Positions 9,052 through 17,834 of a DNA stretch of 38,835 nucleotides are shown here, in pieces; the first letter of the stretch is position 1; every line of letters starts with the position of its first letter. The notes beneath the pieces were generated by a model. It saw only the letters and a program-made list of their open reading frames with translations. It made no database searches and was not told the origin of the DNA. The DNA comes from an uncultured Collinsella sp. (lineage in GTDB: Bacteria > Actinomycetota > Coriobacteriia > Coriobacteriales > Coriobacteriaceae): assembly GCA_900544115.1 (NCBI GenBank), contig UQTW01000024.1:1-38835 (forward strand), read 5' to 3'. A program made the position numbers and the translations under genes.

Positions 9052-11832
9052 TTGGCGCGCGGATCTGCAAAAAACGCCAAAGGCAATAAGGCCAATAACC
9101 AACCGGCATCTGCTAAGGGTGCCGGTTCCCATCTGCGTGCCAATAAGGGCCACGAGTCCGAGTTTGATGAGTTTGAGCCCCTGGTCGAGCCTTCGGCCAA
9201 TCGCGATATCGCCGGTGTGGTCATCGCCGTTTTGGCGATCGCGTCCTTCATTGCCGTGATCTCTCCGGCAACAGCGCCCGTGACGGCTGCGGTTGCCGGT
9301 TTCTACCACCTGGGCTTTGGTCTGGGCGCCTACGTGCTGCCGATCGTCATCTTGCTGTTTGCCGCCACGCTCTTTTTGGGTGAGGACTCGCCGCTCAACG
9401 TGCGCTCTGTTGCGGGCGGCGCCTTGGTCTTTATCGCCGTCGTCTCCATTCTTTCGCTGATGGTGCCGGGCACGAGCGATTCGTGCGACCTTATGTTTAC
9501 GCCGCAGAACCTTTCCGTGTCGGGCGGCTGCATTGGCGCCTTTATCGCAAGTGCCTTGCAAAACGCCTTGGGTAAACCTATCGCCATGGTTGTCTTGCTG
9601 GGGCTTGTCGTCGTTGGTTTGGTCATTATCGGCTTTTCGGTGGGTGGCGTTTTGCGCTCCGCACGCGATCGCGCTGCCGATTTTGCCGAGCGTCGACGTG
9701 CCGATGTCAATGCGAGCCCGTGGGGCGATGAAGAGGCCCTGTCTGTTCCCGGCGTCGCTCGTCCGCACCTGAGCATTTTGCGCCAGAAGGGGACTGACGC
9801 CGCGGTGACCACGGTCATGGGTGGCGATGTCGACCCGGTTTTGGATGACGACGAGGACGATGACCCGTTTGTCGACGTATCCGAGTCGGTTGAAGCCGAG
9901 CGGGCCAAGACCACGCTGCTGCCGCGCCGTCATGCCAAGAAGGGCAAGACGGTTCCCAAGCTCAATACGAGTGAGCCCGACCCGTCTTGGTCCGATAGCG
10001 AGATTGAGCTCACCGAGGGCGATGACGAGGACGACGAGGCTCCGATTGAGACCGCAAAGACAACTTTGCTGCCGCGTCGCCATGCAAAGCGCGGCCAGGT
10101 CACCGGACAGCTTTCGATGGAGGACGATCCGGACAAGGTTGACGAGTCCGAGCCGCCGTTTTCCGTGAATCCCGTCTCGGCCGCCCCCCAGATCCCCGAC
10201 TTCCTGAAGCACCCCAAGGTCGCTGACGCCTCAACCTCTACGGCCTCTGCCGCTCCTGCTGCGGCTGACAATGGGGGAGCGAGCGACACCGCAACTGACG
10301 CCGAGGGCGAAGAAGAGGACGGCCTCAAGCTTCCGCCGCTCGAAATCCTGCATGCCAACCCGCAGTCGGCTTCCGCTGCGTCTTCGGACAAGGAGCTGGA
10401 GCAGACCGCTGAGTCACTGCAATCCACCTTGCTTGAGTTTGGCCGCAGTGCCCGCGTGGTCGGCTGGATCGCCGGCCCCACGGTGACGACCTTTAAACTG
10501 CAGCCCGGTGAGGGCGAGCGTGTGAGCAAAATTTCGAGCCTCGAGGACGATATCGCGCTTTCGCTCGCTGCCCAGTCGGTGCGTATCTTTGCCCCGATCC
10601 CCGGCACCTCGCTCGTGGGCATCGAGATTCCCAACCGCAAGCGCCAGAACGTCAATCTGGGCGACGTGCTGCCCTATGTGAAGGGCGGTTCGCTCGAGCT
10701 CGCCATCGGCCGCGACGCCGAGGGCACGCCGGTTGTCGCCGACCTCGCCAAGATGCCTCACCTGTTGATTGCCGGTACGACCGGTTCTGGTAAGTCGGTG
10801 ATGATCAACTCCATCATCACGACCTTGCTCATGCGCGCCCTTCCCGAGGACGTTCGCCTGATCATGGTCGACCCCAAGCGCGTCGAGCTTGCGGGCTATA
10901 ACGGTCTGCCGCATCTCTATGTGCCCGTGGTGACCGAGCCTAAGCAGGCCGCGAGCGCTCTGCAATGGGCTGTGTCCGAGATGGAGCGTCGCCTGAAGGT
11001 CTTCGAGCGTCTCAACGTGCGTAAGATCTCGACCTACAACGAAAAGCAGGCTGCTGGCGAGTTTGAGCATTACGACAACCCGCCGCAAAAGATGCCCTAC
11101 CTGGTCATTATCATTGACGAGCTCTCTGACCTGATGATGGTCGCCGGTAAGGATGTCGAGGCCTCGATCGTTCGTATTGCACAGCTGGGCCGTGCCGCCG
11201 GTATTCACCTTATCGTTGCCACGCAGCGCCCCAGCTCCAACGTGGTGACGGGCCTTATCAAGGCCAACATCACCAACCGCATCGCCTTTAACGTCGCCAC
11301 GGGCATCGACTCGCGCGTCATCATCGACCAGATGGGTGCCGAGAAGCTCACCGGTTTGGGCGACATGCTGTTCTCCAAGGTCGACTGGGGCAAGCCCCGC
11401 CGTATCCAGGGCTGCTTTGTCTCGGACGACGAAATCAACGAGATTGTCGAGTTCGTCAAGTCGCAGAGCGAGCCCGACTACCACGAGGAGATTCTGTCCG
11501 CCGTGGCGCCCGCTTCCATGTCCATGGCTGGTGGCGGCGGCATTGTCCGCACCGGAGTCGCCGAGCCGCAAGACGATGATCCGCTCATTTGGGAAGCCGC
11601 CCATATTGTGGTGGAATCGCAGCTTGGCTCCACATCTGGCCTGCAACGTCGTCTGAAGGTTGGCTATGCGCGTGCCGGGCGTATTATGGACATGCTGGAA
11701 GAAAAGGGTGTCGTCGGCCCGCCCGACGGTTCTAAGCCGCGCGAGGTCCTGTTGGACGAGGAGGGGCTTGCCGCGCTGGAATCTGTCGACGCCGAGATGG
11801 CACGTGAAGATCGTGAGTTTGGAGGATTCTGA
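9052..11832 (+). CDS. ftsK: DNA translocase FtsK/SpoIIIE
   Basis: Membrane-anchored hexameric motor that pumps chromosome ends across the division septum. The N-terminus holds about four hydrophobic segments (about 53-71, 87-109, 118-138, 177-198). A long acidic linker (about 200-420) follows, then the alpha/beta motor with Walker A GTTGSGKS (575-582) and Walker B IIIDE (686-690), and a C-terminal gamma winged-helix domain that would read KOPS-like sites. The start is TTG at 9052: GGAGG at 9041-9045, inside the end of rnj, is six bases away. The linker contains a repeated motif, AKTTLLPRRHAK, at residues 285 and 335. Length 926 residues. Confidence 0.94.
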   Translation: MARGSAKNAKGNKANNQPASAKGAGSHLRANKGHESEFDEFEPLVEPSANRDIAGVVIAVLAIASFIAVISPATAPVTAAVAGFYHLGFGLGAYVLPIVILLFAATLFLGEDSPLNVRSVAGGALVFIAVVSILSLMVPGTSDSCDLMFTPQNLSVSGGCIGAFIASALQNALGKPIAMVVLLGLVVVGLVIIGFSVGGVLRSARDRAADFAERRRADVNASPWGDEEALSVPGVARPHLSILRQKGTDAAVTTVMGGDVDPVLDDDEDDDPFVDVSESVEAERAKTTLLPRRHAKKGKTVPKLNTSEPDPSWSDSEIELTEGDDEDDEAPIETAKTTLLPRRHAKRGQVTGQLSMEDDPDKVDESEPPFSVNPVSAAPQIPDFLKHPKVADASTSTASAAPAAADNGGASDTATDAEGEEEDGLKLPPLEILHANPQSASAASSDKELEQTAESLQSTLLEFGRSARVVGWIAGPTVTTFKLQPGEGERVSKISSLEDDIALSLAAQSVRIFAPIPGTSLVGIEIPNRKRQNVNLGDVLPYVKGGSLELAIGRDAEGTPVVADLAKMPHLLIAGTTGSGKSVMINSIITTLLMRALPEDVRLIMVDPKRVELAGYNGLPHLYVPVVTEPKQAASALQWAVSEMERRLKVFERLNVRKISTYNEKQAAGEFEHYDNPPQKMPYLVIIIDELSDLMMVAGKDVEASIVRIAQLGRAAGIHLIVATQRPSSNVVTGLIKANITNRIAFNVATGIDSRVIIDQMGAEKLTGLGDMLFSKVDWGKPRRIQGCFVSDDEINEIVEFVKSQSEPDYHEEILSAVAPASMSMAGGGGIVRTGVAEPQDDDPLIWEAAHIVVESQLGSTSGLQRRLKVGYARAGRIMDMLEEKGVVGPPDGSKPREVLLDEEGLAALESVDAEMAREDREFGGF

Positions 11833-13325
11833 TGGCTGCACGCTTTGGTGACATGCTGCTCGAGCAGCGTCGCCGAATGGGCCTTTCCATTCAGCAGGTC
11901 GCCAACACCATCAAAATCAGGCCGCAGATCATCGAGTTTTTCGAGACCGGTAACTTTGCTTCGATGCCGCCGCGCGGCTATGCGCAGGGCATGATTTCGA
12001 GCTATGCTCGCTTTTTGGGCCTCAATCCGCGCGAGGTCGTCAATGCCTACTTTGACGAGCTGATGGCATACGAGCGCGAGACGTCGCAGCAGGGCGGTCG
12101 TTTTCAGGACGCCGCCGGCTACGTCAATTCGCGTTCCTCAGTCGATAACGGGCGCTTCCTGATGGTTCAGGGCGGTCGTTCGACCCGCTATGGACAGCGT
12201 CCTCAGCAGGCCGGTTATATTACCGAGACGGGTTCGGGCGAGGATATTCGCTCGCAGCGTGACCGGTTCCGCAGTACGCCGATGCCCGAGGACCGTGCAC
12301 TTCCCGCTGCCCGCGGCGTGGCGCGTGACCCTCGTGCCGGCTACGGCGACGGCGGCTATTCCGATCGCGGTCACCGTGGTATCTCCACCGGACGCTCTCG
12401 CAGTGGCCATGCGGACGCCGATACCACGCAGGTGACGCCGCGTCTTCGCTCTCAACCACAGCCGTATGGCCAGCGCTCTTCGGCTCCGCGTGCGGGCCAG
12501 CGTGGCTATCAAGGCCGCGGTGAACTTGCGCCCCGCTCGGGTCAGCGCAGCCTTCAGGGCCAGGGTGGCTATCGCGGCCGTTCCGATAGCAATCGTGGTC
12601 GTATGCCTCAGGGAGGCGGCCGCAGCAGTTCCAGTCGTGGACGCGGCGGTTCCCGTGCTCCTCAAAACAACGGGCTCGATCCGCGTATCGTCTACGCAGG
12701 TATCGGTGCCGTGGCGTTGCTGCTGATCGTGCTCATCGTGGTACTTCTGCGTGGCTGCGCATCTTCGACGCCCGAGACCACGCCCGAGACGCCCACTGTT
12801 ACCAAGACGACGACCAAGAAGTCTTCTAAGAAGACCGAAACGGTCGACGAGGACGAAGACACCGATGAGCCGACTGACGAGTCGACTGATTCGGACGCCG
12901 CCAAGACGACGGCCAAGAAGGAAGAGAACGAGGTCACAAAGGTTAAGGTCTCCGTTGCCAAGGGAAAGACCGCGTGGATTGAGGTCAAGGTCGACGGAAA
13001 GTCGGTCTATGGCGCCCAGGCGACTGGCCCCTTTGAGCAGGAGTACACGCCCGAGTCCTCGATCGAGATCACCACGTCCAAGCCTTCCGATGTCACCGTT
13101 ACCAAGAACGGCGAAAAGGTCCGTTACGATACCAAGACCTCGGGCGTGGCGCGTGTGACGATCACCGTTCCCAAGAAGGAGACGACTGGTTCCGAGAATG
13201 GTGAAAGTTCTGATGGTACCGACACCACCGACGGCACCGATGCCCAGTCCACGGATGGCGCCGATACCGCAACTGACGGTCAGGCGCCCACCGATTCTAC
13301 CGACTATTCGTACGATAGCTATTAA
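11832..13325 (+). CDS. rodZ: RodZ-like helix-turn-helix membrane protein
   Basis: Resembles RodZ, which links MreB-type cytoskeleton to the wall machinery. Residues about 5-75 form a Cro-like HTH of RodZ type (LLEQRRRMGLSIQQVA, IRPQIIEFFETGNF). Residues about 110-280 are low-complexity and rich in Arg, Gly, Ser and Gln. One transmembrane helix lies at about 286-306, with the C-terminus outside. There, a DUF4115-like beta domain (about 350-440) and a Ser/Thr/Asp-rich tail end the protein. The RG-rich cytoplasmic linker is unusual. TGATG overlap with ftsK (ATG at 11832) implies coupled translation. Whether it acts on cell shape in a coriobacterium is inference. Confidence 0.85.
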   Translation: MAARFGDMLLEQRRRMGLSIQQVANTIKIRPQIIEFFETGNFASMPPRGYAQGMISSYARFLGLNPREVVNAYFDELMAYERETSQQGGRFQDAAGYVNSRSSVDNGRFLMVQGGRSTRYGQRPQQAGYITETGSGEDIRSQRDRFRSTPMPEDRALPAARGVARDPRAGYGDGGYSDRGHRGISTGRSRSGHADADTTQVTPRLRSQPQPYGQRSSAPRAGQRGYQGRGELAPRSGQRSLQGQGGYRGRSDSNRGRMPQGGGRSSSSRGRGGSRAPQNNGLDPRIVYAGIGAVALLLIVLIVVLLRGCASSTPETTPETPTVTKTTTKKSSKKTETVDEDEDTDEPTDESTDSDAAKTTAKKEENEVTKVKVSVAKGKTAWIEVKVDGKSVYGAQATGPFEQEYTPESSIEITTSKPSDVTVTKNGEKVRYDTKTSGVARVTITVPKKETTGSENGESSDGTDTTDGTDAQSTDGADTATDGQAPTDSTDYSYDSY

Positions 13326-13351
13326 GCCGCTCGTACGCGAAAGGAAACATC

Positions 13352-13849
13352 ATGGCTAAAGATTCCAGCTTCGACGTCGTGTCCGAGGTCAATATGCAAG
13401 AGGTCGACAACGCCTTCCAGCAGACCACGCGCGAGATTTCCCAGCGCTATGACCTGAAGGATTCCGGCGCCACGATTGAGCTTTCGAAGGGCGACAAGCT
13501 CTTTACGATCAACGCCCCGGCCGACTTTGTCTCCAAGCAGATCATCGATGTCCTGAGCTCCAAGCTCATCAAGCGCGGCATCGACCTCAAGGCTGTTTCG
13601 TGGGATGCTCCGCAGGCGGCATCGGGCGGCACCGTGCGCGTGCTCGGCCATATCGTCGAGGGTATCGACCAGGCGACCGCCAAGAAGATCAACAAGGACA
13701 TCAAGGACCGAAAGCTCAAGGTCAAGGTGACCATCGAAGCTGACAAGCTGCGTGTTTCCTCTGCTTCGAAGGACGCGTTGCAGACCGTGATTCAGTTCCT
13801 GCGCGACCAGGACTACGGCCAGCCGCTGCAGTTCACCAACTACCGCTAA
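13352..13849 (+). CDS. YajQ family cyclic-di-GMP/nucleotide-binding protein
   Basis: A 165-residue soluble protein with the full YajQ fold (DUF520): SFDVVSEVNMQEVDNA at the N-terminus, SQRYDLKDSG, then two ferredoxin-like repeats ending with FLRDQDYGQPLQFTNYR. Homologues bind nucleotides, in some species cyclic di-GMP, and influence transcription or phage gene expression; the role here is unknown. GAAAGGAAAC precedes the ATG. It lies between rodZ and rimO, on the same strand with short gaps. Confidence 0.9.
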   Translation: MAKDSSFDVVSEVNMQEVDNAFQQTTREISQRYDLKDSGATIELSKGDKLFTINAPADFVSKQIIDVLSSKLIKRGIDLKAVSWDAPQAASGGTVRVLGHIVEGIDQATAKKINKDIKDRKLKVKVTIEADKLRVSSASKDALQTVIQFLRDQDYGQPLQFTNYR

Positions 13850-13876
13850 TATCATTCGAAAGGACCGCTCTCCAAC

Positions 13877-15226
13877 ATGGATACACCGTTGGGCTCCGTG
13901 CTCTACATCACCCTCGGGTGCGCCAAGAACGAGGTCGATACCGACCGCATGCGTTCTCTTTTGACCGCCGCAGGCTACGAGGAGGCATTTGACCCGCAGG
14001 AGGCCGATATCGCCATCGTCAATACGTGCTCGTTCCTCGCCTCCGCAACGTCCGAGAGCATCGAGACCACGCTCGAGCTCGCCAACGAGGTTCAGGACGG
14101 CGTTCGTTCTTGCCCCATCGTCATGTGCGGCTGTGTGCCGTCGCGCTATGGCGACGACCTGCCCGATGAGCTGCCTGAGGTCGCTGCCTTTGTGAAGGCC
14201 GACGAGGAGGATGGCATCGTGGCGGTCATCGATGGCGTGCTGGGCGTCGAGCGCGAGATTGCCGCCTATATTCCGCAGGTCAAGCGCACCGTCGAGGGCG
14301 CTGTCGCCTACGTCAAGATTTCCGATGGCTGCAACCGCTTCTGCAGCTTCTGCATGATTCCCTATATTCGCGGTCGCTACCATTCGCGCAATGCCGAGAG
14401 CATTATCTCCGAGGTGCGCGACCTGGTTGCCGGCGGTGTGCGCGAGATCGTGCTGATCGGCCAGGACACGGGTATTTGGGGCACCGACTTTGCTGACGAG
14501 GATGTCACCGAGGGCTCGCCGCGCAATCTGGCGCAGCTGCTGCGTGCCGTCGCCGAGGCCGTGCGCCCGCACAACGTCTGGGTCCGCGTGCTCTACCTGC
14601 AGCCCGAGGGCATGACCGACGAGCTTATCGATACGATTCGCGATACGCCCGAGGTGCTGCCCTATATCGATATCCCCGTGCAGCACTGCGACGCGCGCAT
14701 CCTCAAGGCTATGCGCCGTTCTGGTTCGCGCCAGGAGCTCGAGGACCTGTTCCGCGATCTGCGTGAGCGCATCCCCGGCATCGTGATCCGTTCCACGGCC
14801 ATGGTCGGCTTCCCGACCGAGACCGACGACGAGTTCCGCGACCTTATCGACTTTATGGACACCGCCGGCTTTGACTACACAAGCGTCTTTGCCTACTCGC
14901 AGGAGGAGGGCAGCCTGGCCGCCAAGATGGAGGGCCAGGTCGACGAAGAGGTCAAGCTCGAGCGCGCCCAGGAGGCCATAGACCTGGCCGAGTCGCTCGG
15001 TTTTGCTGCAACTGCCGCCCATGTGGGCGAGCGCGCCCAGGTGATCGTCGACGGTATCGAAGAGACCGAGGACGGCGCCGAACTGATCGGACATGCCTGG
15101 TTCCAGGCGCCTGATTCCGATGGCGCGGTGCATCTGGATGCCAGCGAGGCATCTGTGGGCGATATTCTGACGGTCGAGTTTACCGATAGCTTCTGCTATG
15201 AGCTTATCGGTCATGTTGTGGAGTAG
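13877..15226 (+). CDS. rimO: Ribosomal protein S12 methylthiotransferase RimO
   Basis: Radical-SAM enzyme that adds a methylthio group to a conserved Asp of ribosomal protein S12. The N-terminal UPF0004 cluster ligands are C15 (LGCAKNEVD), C51 (NTCSF) and C86 (GCVPSR); the radical SAM cluster is C152-x3-C156-x2-C159. A TRAM domain ends the protein. The LGCAKN-VD motif distinguishes RimO from MiaB, which is encoded separately at 21858. Length 449 residues is normal. pgsA follows ten bases later. Confidence 0.95.
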   Translation: MDTPLGSVLYITLGCAKNEVDTDRMRSLLTAAGYEEAFDPQEADIAIVNTCSFLASATSESIETTLELANEVQDGVRSCPIVMCGCVPSRYGDDLPDELPEVAAFVKADEEDGIVAVIDGVLGVEREIAAYIPQVKRTVEGAVAYVKISDGCNRFCSFCMIPYIRGRYHSRNAESIISEVRDLVAGGVREIVLIGQDTGIWGTDFADEDVTEGSPRNLAQLLRAVAEAVRPHNVWVRVLYLQPEGMTDELIDTIRDTPEVLPYIDIPVQHCDARILKAMRRSGSRQELEDLFRDLRERIPGIVIRSTAMVGFPTETDDEFRDLIDFMDTAGFDYTSVFAYSQEEGSLAAKMEGQVDEEVKLERAQEAIDLAESLGFAATAAHVGERAQVIVDGIEETEDGAELIGHAWFQAPDSDGAVHLDASEASVGDILTVEFTDSFCYELIGHVVE

Positions 15227-15235
15227 GAGCGCGTT

Positions 15236-15874
15236 GTGGCTAACGAGAGCAATAAGGAACTGACGAGTGTCTGGACGCCCGCCAATATCGTGACGTGTGT
15301 GCGCATCGTCTTTATCCCGGTGTTCATGATCGTGTCGGCGCTGTCTCACATGAGCGTTGCCGGTACGGATTGGAGCACCTTCGACGGCCCGCTCGCCGCC
15401 GCAGCCTTCATCCTGTATGTCATCCTGTCGTGCACCGATAAAGTTGACGGCTATCTGGCGCGCTCGCGCAACGAGATTACCGACTTCGGTAAATTCTTGG
15501 ACCCCATCGCCGACAAGCTACTCGTGTTCTCGGCCTTGCTGCTGTTCTTGGACTTTGGCGCTGTGTCGGTTTGGTCCGTGTTCATCATCTTGTTCCGCGA
15601 GCTGTTGGTAAGCGCCCTGCGCATGGTTGCGAGTGCCGCCGGCGTGGTCGTTGCCGCCGATAAGCTTGGCAAGTACAAGACGGCGACCACGATGGTCTCC
15701 ATCTGCGGTTACCTGTGCGTCTTTGCGATGGCCGGCTTGCACCTTGGCCCGCTGGCGCTGACGCTCGGCATCTACTCGGTGTCGCGCTTCCTGTACGCCG
15801 TTGCCGTTGTCCTGACCGTTATCTCGGGCGCCCAGTACTTCTGGAACTGCCGCAAGATCGTCTTTTCGGTCTAG
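15236..15874 (+). CDS. pgsA: CDP-diacylglycerol-glycerol-3-phosphate 3-phosphatidyltransferase
   Basis: Membrane enzyme of anionic phospholipid synthesis, making phosphatidylglycerophosphate. The CDP-alcohol phosphotransferase motif is complete: D68, D71-G72, A75-R76, G85, D89 and D93. Several hydrophobic helices surround it. A GTG start at 15236 is chosen because AGGAG at 15225-15229, overlapping the rimO stop region, is six bases away. Length 212 residues. The rimO-pgsA-cinA-recA order is widely conserved in Gram-positive bacteria. Confidence 0.92.
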   Translation: MANESNKELTSVWTPANIVTCVRIVFIPVFMIVSALSHMSVAGTDWSTFDGPLAAAAFILYVILSCTDKVDGYLARSRNEITDFGKFLDPIADKLLVFSALLLFLDFGAVSVWSVFIILFRELLVSALRMVASAAGVVVAADKLGKYKTATTMVSICGYLCVFAMAGLHLGPLALTLGIYSVSRFLYAVAVVLTVISGAQYFWNCRKIVFSV

Positions 15875-15880
15875 GTCCTG

Positions 15881-16417
15881 GTGGGTATGACGGACTCTTT
15901 TGAGCAGATTTCCGCACATAACGAGGAGCTGGCGCGCGATATTGTCGAGCGCGCGAGCGCTCGGGGCGTGACGGTTTCGACGGCTGAGTCGCTGACAGCA
16001 GGTATGATCGCCTCGACGATTGCCGATATCCCGGGCGCCTCGGCGGTGCTGCGTGGCGGTGCGGTGACCTACTGCGATGAGATCAAGCATCGCGTTCTGG
16101 GTGTTGAGCAGGAGACGCTCGACCGCTATACCGCGGTGTCGCATCAGACCGCACGCGAGATGGCGGCTGGTTCGCTGGAGCTGCACCAGAGCGATATTGC
16201 AGTGAGCGCAACGGGTTATGCCGGCCCCGGCGGCGGCACTGAGGACGATCCGGCTGGCACTTTCTATATTGGCTGGGCGTATCGCGCGACTGATGGGGAA
16301 GTGCCGGTCGTGGACTCTGTGCGCTGCCACTATGAGGGCGACCGTTCGTGTGTTCGTGCCCATGCGGTCGCGGAGGCATTGGGACGCATTGCCCTTGTGC
16401 TCAACTCTATGGAATAG
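15881..16417 (+). CDS. pncC: CinA-type nicotinamide-nucleotide amidohydrolase
   Basis: Stand-alone CinA C-terminal domain, which in characterised members deamidates NMN to nicotinic acid mononucleotide in pyridine nucleotide recycling. Motifs are STAESLTAGMIAS, GGAVTYCDEIKHRVLGV, and SATGYAGPGGG. The N-terminal MoaB-like half of full CinA is absent, and at about 178 residues this is the PncC length. The start is ambiguous between GTG 15881 (AGG five bases upstream) and ATG 15887. It follows pgsA by six bases and precedes recA, as cinA often does. Confidence 0.88.
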   Translation: MGMTDSFEQISAHNEELARDIVERASARGVTVSTAESLTAGMIASTIADIPGASAVLRGGAVTYCDEIKHRVLGVEQETLDRYTAVSHQTAREMAAGSLELHQSDIAVSATGYAGPGGGTEDDPAGTFYIGWAYRATDGEVPVVDSVRCHYEGDRSCVRAHAVAEALGRIALVLNSME

Positions 16418-16427
16418 ACGTGTTTTC

Positions 16428-16446
16428 AGGGGCCTTAGGGCCCCTT
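16428..16446 (+). terminator. Weak terminator-like hairpin after pncC
   Basis: AGGGGCC (16428-16434) pairs with GGCCCCT (16439-16445) around a four-base loop, but only two T residues follow. It may slow or partly end transcription ahead of recA. Confidence 0.45.
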
Positions 16447-16545
16447 AATTGTGGAGATAGGGACCCCTGACGAATTTAGCGTTTGCGCTGGTTATAGGTG
16501 TATTCTTGCCTTCTTTGTTCTTATTCGGCCCTTTGTGGTCAAGCA

Positions 16546-16589
16546 TTTGGTCAGTGTTTGGTCGGCGTTTGGTTGGGTTTTGGAAAGAC
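16546..16589 (+). repeat. Four 11-bp repeats upstream of the recA promoter
   Basis: TTTGG recurs at 16546, 16557, 16568 and 16579, exactly 11 bp apart. The first three units read TTTGGTCAGTG, TTTGGTCGGCG and TTTGGTTGGGT; the last is TTTGGAAAGAC. The spacing is close to one DNA helical turn, and the block ends 26 bp upstream of the recA -35 element. Confidence 0.7.
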
Positions 16590-16615
16590 TGCCTGTATAT
16601 GATTGGCCTGAACGG

Positions 16616-16644
16616 TTGACCACGAACAGCCGTTCGTTTATTAT
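16616..16644 (+). promoter_or_regulatory. recA promoter
   Basis: TTGACC (16616-16621) and TATTAT (16639-16644) are separated by 17 bp. The spacer is almost entirely filled by a LexA box, so repressor binding would directly block RNA polymerase. The expected transcript start is near 16651, about 24 bases before the recA ATG. Confidence 0.88.
16622..16637. promoter_or_regulatory. LexA (SOS) box of recA
   Basis: ACGAACAGCCGTTCGT is an inverted repeat with the Gram-positive SOS core GAAC-N4-GTTC (16624-16635), inside the recA promoter spacer. Confidence 0.9.
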
Positions 16645-16674
16645 CGATACAGGTTGTTAAGAGGAGGGCTATTC

Positions 16675-17823
16675 ATGGCCAAGAATTCAGGTCCCGTACG
16701 TACCGTTCATGCTCGCACGACGGGTAAAGAGCGCGATGAGATGATCGCCACCACCAAGGCAGAGATCGAGAAGAAATTCGGCCAGGGTTCCATCATGAGG
16801 TACGGCGACGGTGGTCCCGAGCTCGAGGTCGAGGCCATTCCCACGGGCGCTCTGGCCCTCGATGCCGCTCTGGGTATCGGCGGTGTGCCGCGCGGCCGCA
16901 TCGTCGAGATTTACGGTCCTGAGTCCTCCGGTAAGACGACGCTTTCGCTCGAGATCCTGGCCGAGGCCCAGGCTATGGGCGGCGTTGTGGCATTTATCGA
17001 TGCCGAGCACGCGCTCGATCCCACGTATGCCGCGCGCATTGGCGTGGATATCGACGAGGTACTGATTTCCCAGCCCGATACGGGTGAGCAGGCGCTCGAG
17101 ATCGTTGACATGCTCGTGCGTTCCGGCGCCATCGATGCCATCGTCGTCGACTCCGTCGCCGCGCTGACCCCGCGTGCCGAGATCGAGGGAGAGATCGGCG
17201 ACACTACGGTCGGTCTTCAGGCTCGCCTGATGAGCCAGGCGCTCCGCAAGCTCGCCGGTTCGCTGTCCAAGTCCAACACGACGTGCATCTTCATTAACCA
17301 GCTGCGAGAGAAGATCGGCGTCATGTTCGGCAACCCCGAGACCACGACGGGCGGCCGCGCCCTTAAGTTCTTCTCTTCGGTGCGTATCGACATTCGCCGC
17401 ATCGACAGCATTAAGCTTAAGGATGAGGTTATCGGTAACCGCGTGCGCGCCAAGGTCGTTAAGAACAAGGTGGCAGCTCCGTTCCGTTCTGCTGAGTTCG
17501 ACATCATGTACGGTACGGGCATCTCTAAGGAGGGCTCGATTCTGGACATGGCTGTCGAGTGCGGCATTTGCAAGAAGATGGGCTCCTGGTTTGCCTATGG
17601 CGAGGACAAGCTCGGCAACGGTCGCGAGGCCGCCAAGGCGTTCCTGCGCGAACACCCCGATTGCGCCGACGAGATTGAGCATAAGGTCCGCCTTGCCTGC
17701 GGGCTTGAGTTTGATGACGATGCTCCGTCCGAGGTCGAGCTGACCGATCAGCCTGCGCCTGAGGAGTTTGACGAGCTTTACGCCATCGATGGTTCCGCCA
17801 TGCTCGATGATGACGACGAGTAG
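16675..17823 (+). CDS. recA: Recombinase RecA
   Basis: Forms ATP-dependent filaments on single-stranded DNA for homologous recombination and triggers LexA self-cleavage in the SOS response. Walker A is GPESSGKTT (81-89), and FGQGSIMRYG, IVVDSVAAL, FINQLREKIGVMFGNPETTTGG are RecA hallmarks. The C-terminal tail is strongly acidic. ATG 16675 is chosen over upstream in-frame starts because GGAGG (16663-16667) is seven bases away and the predicted transcript begins near 16651. 382 residues. recX follows after 11 bases. Confidence 0.98.
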   Translation: MAKNSGPVRTVHARTTGKERDEMIATTKAEIEKKFGQGSIMRYGDGGPELEVEAIPTGALALDAALGIGGVPRGRIVEIYGPESSGKTTLSLEILAEAQAMGGVVAFIDAEHALDPTYAARIGVDIDEVLISQPDTGEQALEIVDMLVRSGAIDAIVVDSVAALTPRAEIEGEIGDTTVGLQARLMSQALRKLAGSLSKSNTTCIFINQLREKIGVMFGNPETTTGGRALKFFSSVRIDIRRIDSIKLKDEVIGNRVRAKVVKNKVAAPFRSAEFDIMYGTGISKEGSILDMAVECGICKKMGSWFAYGEDKLGNGREAAKAFLREHPDCADEIEHKVRLACGLEFDDDAPSEVELTDQPAPEEFDELYAIDGSAMLDDDDE

Positions 17824-17834
17824 CGGTTACGCTC

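Noticed and set aside
13322..15349. Minus-strand open frame of 675 codons opposite YajQ and RimO
   Set aside because: It is a mirror of GC-rich codon bias opposite two well-identified genes and has no recognisable domain. Other long antisense frames (4550-6160, 7395-9251, 10414-11841, 18668-20476) were rejected for the same reason.
16598..16603. TATGAT as the recA -10 element
   Set aside because: The nearest -35-like TTGGAA is only 12 bp away, while TTGACC-N17-TATTAT downstream fits far better.
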